The notes under the pieces were generated by a model, which saw nothing but the letters and a program-made list of their open reading frames with translations, did no database searches and was not told where the DNA came from. Below are positions 59,870 through 64,000 of a DNA stretch of 64,000 nucleotides, one piece after another. The position numbers and the translations under genes were made by a program. The stretch's first letter is position 1. Each line of letters begins with the position of its first letter. This DNA comes from CBDESM01 sp965242485. GTDB lineage: Bacteria; Chloroflexota; Dehalococcoidia; Bin125. The DNA lies in contig CBDESM010000003.1 of the NCBI GenBank assembly GCA_965242485.1, positions 1,612,001 through 1,676,000 on the forward strand, given 5' to 3'.

Positions 59870-60796
59870 CTAGGCGCGGCCGCCGATGCCGGCGGCGTCG
59901 TTGAGGTTGATCGCGTCGGGCTTCTCCGGCCGCAACGTCGTCCGCACCAGCCCCGTCAGCACGTTGCCGGGCCCGATCTCGACCCAGCGGTCGACGCCCA
60001 TCTCCCGCATGCGGAGCACGGAATCGCGCCAGCGCACCGGCTTGCGGATCTGCGCGATCAGGTCAGCGCGGAGCGCCTCCGCCGTATCGAGCGGCGCGGC
60101 GTCGACGTTGCCGATCACGGGCACGGACGGGTCGGAGATGTCCGCCGCTTCGAGGATCGGCCGCATCGCCTCGGCCGCCGGCTGCATCAGCGAGGTGTGG
60201 AAGGCCCCGCCGACGTTGAGCGCCACGACGCGCCGCGCGCCCCGCTCTTCAGCGAGCGCGGATGCGGCCGCCACGTCGCCGGGCGATCCCCCGATCACGA
60301 TCTGGCCGGTCGCGTTGATGTTGCAGAGTTCCGCGCCGGTCTCGGCGCAGACGGCTTCCACGTCCGCCTCGTCCATCCCCAGCACCGCCGCCAGCGTGCC
60401 CGGATTCCGCTCCCCCGCCGCCTGCATGTGCTCCCCGCGCTGCTGCACGAGGCGGACCGCCTCGCTTGTCGAGAGCGCGCCGGCGCAGACCAGCGCCGAG
60501 TACTCGCCGAGGCTGTGGCCCGCGGTGCAGATCGGAGGCGCGCTCAGCGCTTCGTGCCCGGCCGCCTCCGCCGCTGCGAATGCGGCGATGCTGGCGACGA
60601 GGATCGCCGGCTGCGTGTTGACGGTCTTCCGCAGCTCTTCGTCGGGGCCCTCGAAGATGATCTTGGAGAGCGGCCGCCCCAGCGCTTCATCCGCCTCGTC
60701 GAAGACCGCCTTCGCCGCCGGGAACTCGTCGTAGAGGTCGCGGCCCATGCCGACCTGCTGCGCGCCCTGGCCGGGGAAGAGCCACGCGGCCGCCAC
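59870..60796 (-). CDS. fabD: Malonyl-CoA:ACP transacylase
   Basis: Loads malonyl groups onto ACP for fatty-acid synthesis. The 308-aa protein has the FPGQGAQQVGMG opening, the catalytic Ser near 94 in GHSLGEYSAL, the substrate Arg in EAVRLVQQRGEHM and the catalytic His in GGAFHTSLM. It lies 3 nt after rpmF and 5 nt before the nusB::acpP frame, so its partner substrate is encoded next to it. Confidence 0.96.
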   Translation of the reverse strand: MAAAWLFPGQGAQQVGMGRDLYDEFPAAKAVFDEADEALGRPLSKIIFEGPDEELRKTVNTQPAILVASIAAFAAAEAAGHEALSAPPICTAGHSLGEYSALVCAGALSTSEAVRLVQQRGEHMQAAGERNPGTLAAVLGMDEADVEAVCAETGAELCNINATGQIVIGGSPGDVAAASALAEERGARRVVALNVGGAFHTSLMQPAAEAMRPILEAADISDPSVPVIGNVDAAPLDTAEALRADLIAQIRKPVRWRDSVLRMREMGVDRWVEIGPGNVLTGLVRTTLRPEKPDAINLNDAAGIGGRA

Positions 60797-60799
60797 GCG

Positions 60800-60985
60800 C
60801 TATTCCTCGTCCATGTCGAGCACGACGCGGCCGTTGTAGGAACCGCAGGCCCAGCAGATGTGGTGCGCTTGGTGCCGCGCGTTGCATTCGGGGCAGGTGA
60901 CCAGCTTCGGCCGCTGCACCTTGTGGTGCTGGCGGCGCAGGCGCTGGCGCGTCTTGGCGTACTTGCGCTTGGGAAGCGGGGGCAT
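60800..60985 (-). CDS. rpmF: 50S ribosomal protein L32
   Basis: 61-aa ribosomal protein with four Cys (CPECNARHQAHHICWACG) forming a zinc finger, and the usual basic N-terminus (MPPLPKRKYAKTRQRLRRQ). The position between yceD and fabD is the widely conserved bacterial order. Confidence 0.96.
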   Translation of the reverse strand: MPPLPKRKYAKTRQRLRRQHHKVQRPKLVTCPECNARHQAHHICWACGSYNGRVVLDMDEE

Positions 60986-60994
60986 CGGCGGTTC

Positions 60995-61534
60995 CTATCC
61001 CGGGCCGGCGGCGGGTTCGCCGGCGTCCAATTGCAGCGCCGCGAGCGGCGCCCAGCGGGGGTCGATCTCCGGTTCGCCCGGCGGCGGCAGCCCCGCTCCC
61101 GGGCAGCCCGCGCCGCAGCGCGGACTCATCGGACGGGCCATCACCGCGTACTGCCGCACCGGCTCGGCCAGATCGATCTCGCTGTCGATGATCGGGAAGC
61201 CCTCCCGTTCGGGCGGAATTTCGATCGCGTCGCCGCCGATCGGGTCGTGCGACGGCCAGAACTCCTCCTCGAACTCTATCCGCAGCCGCACCGCGATCGG
61301 TTCGAGGCAGGCCCCGCACTCGTCGGGAAGTTCGGTCGAGAACGCCGCCGCGGCGAGGATCGTCCGATCCGTGCGCAGCAGCCGCAGCGAACCGTCCAGC
61401 TCGCCCCGCGCGCCGTCGCACTGGAACCGCGCCGACTCGACGCGGTATTCGCGGGTCGAGCCGATCTCCTCGCGGGCGAGGGCGGCGACGTTGACGACGA
61501 GCGTCGACAGGGCGCGCGGCGCGGTCGGGTCCAT
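60995..61534 (-). CDS. YceD/DUF177-family protein
   Basis: 179-aa protein of the family linked to 23S rRNA accumulation. The central CGACLEP motif corresponds to the conserved C-x2-C-L of the family, preceded by FSTELPDE and followed by an acidic region. The C-terminal half has a short Cys pair (CGAGCPG) matching the family's terminal motif. First gene of the yceD-rpmF-fabD unit; rpmF starts 9 nt later. Confidence 0.88.
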   Translation of the reverse strand: MDPTAPRALSTLVVNVAALAREEIGSTREYRVESARFQCDGARGELDGSLRLLRTDRTILAAAAFSTELPDECGACLEPIAVRLRIEFEEEFWPSHDPIGGDAIEIPPEREGFPIIDSEIDLAEPVRQYAVMARPMSPRCGAGCPGAGLPPPGEPEIDPRWAPLAALQLDAGEPAAGPG

Positions 61535-61626
61535 GATTGATCGAGAGTATCAGCGCCGGCGTCGGATACACTCCGAATCCGGCGGCGCGCGGGCGCCGCT
61601 GCGAACGGCTTGCCGCGGGAGGGACG

Positions 61627-62322
61627 ATGGACCTCGAAGGGATGCAGGAGCTGCAGCAGGTCGATCTGCTGCGCGACGACGCCCGGCGCAAGCTCGAGGC
61701 GATCGAGGCGCAGATCGGGCCGCCTCCGTTCTCGGAAGCACTGGACGCGGAGATCGCGGCCCAGGCCGACGTCGTGAAGCTGGCCGAGGCCTCGCTGCGC
61801 GAAGCCCGCGCCGCCGTCGAGGCCGCCGAGCGCCGCATCGAGACCACCGACAAGCGGATCTACGACGGCACGATCACGGACCACCGCACGCTGCAGGACC
61901 TCCAGGCCGACCTCTACAAGCAGCGCCAGGACATCACGCCGCTGCGCCAGAAGGCGCTGGCGGCCGAGCAGTCCCATGCGGCCGGCGCCGAGGCCGAAAT
62001 CTGGCTCGGCGAATTGCGCGGCACCGCGCTCGCGTCCTGGCAGGAGCGCCAGACCGAACTCTCGGCCCAGCGCGACCAGGTCAACGAGCAGATCGCCGGC
62101 CTCGCCGTCCGCGTCGACGCGCAGCGCCGGCGCCTCGCCGCCGAAGACCTCGTCACCTACGACTCCTACCGCCTGCGCGGGCCGCGCGTCGTCGCCCCCG
62201 TCGCCGGCGGCGTCTGCGGCCAGTGCCGCCTGATGCTGCCGCGGATGGTGATCACCCGGGCCCGTCGCGCCGACCGGCCCGTCGAGTGCCCCTCCTGCGG
62301 CTGCCTCGTGCGCGTGAGCTGA
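61627..62322 (+). CDS. Coiled-coil protein with C-terminal C4 zinc ribbon
   Basis: 231-aa protein. Residues 1-170 form a long antiparallel coiled coil (DARRKLEAIEAQI, DVVKLAEASLREA, TDKRIYDGTITDHRTLQDLQ in parts). The C-terminal 50 residues carry a zinc ribbon (CGQCRLMLPRM ... CPSCGCLV). This matches the family once named DUF164, described in some bacteria as a nucleic-acid-associated or secretion-linked protein; the role here is unknown. The ATG at 61627 follows GGGAGG by 4 nt. Divergent from yceD, 92 nt away. Confidence 0.82.
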   Translation: MDLEGMQELQQVDLLRDDARRKLEAIEAQIGPPPFSEALDAEIAAQADVVKLAEASLREARAAVEAAERRIETTDKRIYDGTITDHRTLQDLQADLYKQRQDITPLRQKALAAEQSHAAGAEAEIWLGELRGTALASWQERQTELSAQRDQVNEQIAGLAVRVDAQRRRLAAEDLVTYDSYRLRGPRVVAPVAGGVCGQCRLMLPRMVITRARRADRPVECPSCGCLVRVS

Positions 62323-62346
62323 CCCGGAACGAACGGAGCCCGCCAA

Positions 62347-63780
62347 GTGCAGGCGTTCGGCTACCTCAGCGGGGCCAGCGAAGGCGGCCCCACGCTGGCC
62401 GAGCAGAATTCCCGCTTCCTCGCCCTCTGCGAGCGCCGCGGCTACGAGGCCTCGGCTACCTTCATCGACAAGGACGCGGACGGCGACCGCGCCGGCTTCG
62501 GCCAGCTGCTCGACCACATCGCCGGCCTCGAACCCGGCTTCACCGTCGCCGCCCTCCACTCGGTCGAGCACCTCGGCCGCGAGCCGGCCCGCGCCGCGAT
62601 GTCGCTGCTCCAGCTGCGGGCGCGCGGCGCGCGGGTCGAAACCTTCGAGGGCGCGGCCCTCGACGAAGCGCGGCTGCTGCGCTGGTGGCGCGCGGCCAGC
62701 CCGCCCGACCGCGGCGGGCCCGTGCGCGAGGGCATGCGCCGCCGCGCCGTGCACGGCCGCGCGCTCGGCCGCCCCCCCTACGGCTACAAGGTGGGGGACG
62801 ACGGCCGCCTCGAGGTCGTCCCCGGCGAGGCCGTCGTCGTGCGCTACATCTTCGAGCTCTACCTCGAACGCGGGCTCGGCCTCCGCCGCATCGTCCAGCA
62901 ACTCAACGTCGAGGGCCACCTCACCCGCCGCGGCAAGCCCTGGAGCCTCGTCTCGATCCGCGACATCCTCCGCAACCGCGCCTACACCGGCACCTATCGC
63001 CGGCTCGGCGTGAGCGTGCCCAACAACCACGAGGCGCTGGTCGAGCCCGCCGACCTGCGCCGGGTCGAGGCGCGGATGGAGAAGCGCCGCACCGCCCCCC
63101 TCGCCGCGGAGGCCGGGCGCTCGGAGCCGGGCGAATTCCTGCTCGCCGGCCTCGTCTGGCGCGGCGAGGACGGCGGCCCGATGGTCGGGGCCACCCGCCG
63201 CCAGACCTGGCGCAACCGCGACGGCGCCGAACGCAGCGGCGTCTACCGCTACTACCAGAGCAGCGAGCGCTCGAGCCGCTCGATCGGCGAGTACCACACC
63301 CGCAAGGCCGACGAACTCGAAGCCGAGGTGCTCGCCCACCTGCGCGGCGGAGACGGCCGCGCCCGCCCCGGCCTCCGCGCCGGCGACGCCGAAGCCGTCG
63401 CCGAGGAGACGGCCGAAGCGCTCGCCCGCGCCGAGCACCGGGCCAAGTCGCTCGACCGCAAGCTCGCCGCGGTGCTCGATGAAGCGGCCGCCAACGCCGT
63501 CATCGCCAGCCGGCGCGGGGCGGCCAAGGCCCTGGCCGAGCGCGCCGCCCCGCTGGTCGAAGCGGCCGAGGCCGCCGCGGCAGAGATCGCCGAGCTGCAC
63601 GCGCGCCTCGACGCGCAGGCCTCCGATGCCGACCGCGAGCGCCGCCGCGCCCGCCTGATGGCCCGCCTGCGGGACGAGTGGGACGATCTCGGCTTCGAGG
63701 CCCGCCGCGCCCTGCTCCGCGAACTGATCGAGCGCGTGATCGTCGGCGACGACTCCGTGCAGACGATCCTGCGGGTCTGA
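62347..63780 (+). CDS. Degenerate serine recombinase-family protein
   Basis: 477-aa protein with the architecture of a large serine recombinase: N-terminal resolvase fold (1-120), recombinase DNA-binding domain (about 130-250, GRPPYGYKV and SIRDILRNRAYTGTY), ribbon region (about 260-330) and a C-terminal coiled coil with ALLRELIERVIV at the end. The N-terminus aligns with gamma-delta resolvase without gaps (FGYLSGAS versus FGYARVST), so catalytic Arg8 is Ser and catalytic Ser10 is Ala. In the LDRLGR motif the first Arg is His (EHLGR). The ribbon has no Cys where two pairs are expected. GTG start, 24 nt after the zinc-ribbon gene. Probably not a recombinase; a DNA-binding role is plausible. 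Confidence 0.8.
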   Translation: MQAFGYLSGASEGGPTLAEQNSRFLALCERRGYEASATFIDKDADGDRAGFGQLLDHIAGLEPGFTVAALHSVEHLGREPARAAMSLLQLRARGARVETFEGAALDEARLLRWWRAASPPDRGGPVREGMRRRAVHGRALGRPPYGYKVGDDGRLEVVPGEAVVVRYIFELYLERGLGLRRIVQQLNVEGHLTRRGKPWSLVSIRDILRNRAYTGTYRRLGVSVPNNHEALVEPADLRRVEARMEKRRTAPLAAEAGRSEPGEFLLAGLVWRGEDGGPMVGATRRQTWRNRDGAERSGVYRYYQSSERSSRSIGEYHTRKADELEAEVLAHLRGGDGRARPGLRAGDAEAVAEETAEALARAEHRAKSLDRKLAAVLDEAAANAVIASRRGAAKALAERAAPLVEAAEAAAAEIAELHARLDAQASDADRERRRARLMARLRDEWDDLGFEARRALLRELIERVIVGDDSVQTILRV

Positions 63781-63793
63781 GCGGGAGGCCGCG

Positions 63794-64000
63794 ATGAAGC
63801 TGACCGCCTGGGCCGACGGCGCATCGCGCGGCAACCCGGGCCCCGCCTCCTGGGGCATGGTCGTCGCCGATGCCGCCGGCGTCGAACTGGCTGCCGACGG
63901 ACGCACGATCGGCCGCGCCACCAACAACGTCGCCGAGTACCGCGGCGCGATCGCCGCCGTCGAAACGGCGCTCGAACTCGGGGCAGACGAGCTGGAGCTG
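63794..64000 (+). CDS. RNase HI-family protein (partial, runs off the window)
   Basis: First 69 codons only. WADGASRGNPGPASWGMVV carries the first catalytic Asp (residue 8), and NNVAEYRGAIAAVE carries the catalytic Glu (near 48). This spacing fits short RNase HI-like proteins, often fused to or next to a phosphatase domain. The ATG follows GGGAGG by 5 nt and lies 13 nt after the recombinase-like gene, so both are probably in one operon with the zinc-ribbon gene. Confidence 0.88.
   Translation, partial: MKLTAWADGASRGNPGPASWGMVVADAAGVELAADGRTIGRATNNVAEYRGAIAAVETALELGADELEL

Noticed and set aside
62347..63780. Integrated mobile element around the recombinase-like gene
   Set aside because: Flanking genes are housekeeping, there are no terminal repeats or att-like duplications, and the catalytic residues are missing.
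61276..63927. 883-codon minus-strand frame over the zinc-ribbon and recombinase-like genes
   Set aside because: Ala/Val/Gly/Asp-rich shadow crossing three supported genes and partly overlapping yceD in another phase.

Overview
The window is a GC-rich bacterial chromosome segment made almost entirely of housekeeping genes. The 16S rRNA sequence and gene content point to Chloroflexota, probably near Dehalococcoidia. The evidence is signature stretches of the 16S gene, separation of 16S from 23S, a four-domain ribosomal protein S1, RNase J, ClpC and a fatty-acid/L32 cluster. This assignment is by eye. Unlike wall-less Dehalococcoides, the organism has a full mreBCD-PBP2-RodA set, so it should be a rod with peptidoglycan. 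Apart from one degenerate serine recombinase I see no mobile element, prophage or CRISPR array.

Layout. 59-8452: a methylmalonyl-CoA block (two-domain epimerase, cobalamin-binding mutase subunit, MeaB GTPase), split by three tandem secreted arylsulfotransferase-like paralogues. 8460-11150: a radical-SAM-linked protein (TIGR03936 type), a histidine phosphatase, an FtsB/DivIC-like division protein and TilS. 11147-13640: 16S rRNA, tRNA-Ile(GAT), tRNA-Ala(TGC), 5S rRNA and a terminator, with no 23S gene. 13752-23249: three S1-domain proteins (about 4, 10 and 7 S1 modules) with clpC between the second and third. 23273-29435 (minus): VOC protein and the rod-shape operon mreBCD-mrdA-rodA. 29584-34325: ligA, divergent from hisH-hisA-hisF-hisI. 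34331-37395 (minus): ftsH, rplU, rpmA, rpmE. 37492-44881: rnhB, yraN, fmdB-like, hppA pyrophosphatase pump and a heterodimeric ABC transporter. 44892-52170: a 46-residue membrane peptide gene (minus), glyS, surE, yebC, ruvC, ruvA, uvrB and a class III cyclase. 52183-61534 (minus): yceD, rpmF, fabD, a nusB::acpP fused frame, tatA/B, tatC, udg4, rnj and ftsK. 61627-64000: a zinc-ribbon coiled-coil protein, a degenerate serine recombinase and the start of an RNase HI gene.

The most unusual points are: (i) a continuous reading frame joining NusB to acyl carrier protein, with a possible internal start for free ACP; (ii) a serine recombinase lacking the catalytic Ser, two catalytic Arg and all zinc-ribbon Cys, kept in a tight housekeeping operon; (iii) the S1-domain family, including a protein of about ten S1 modules and a third paralogue sharing near-identical DNA with rpsA; (iv) three tandem arylsulfotransferase-like genes within the methylmalonyl-CoA cluster; (v) an rRNA locus without 23S, in which 5S appears to have its own promoter. 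TANNNT-type -10 boxes, several reading TAGGCTGAT, recur upstream of genes here.
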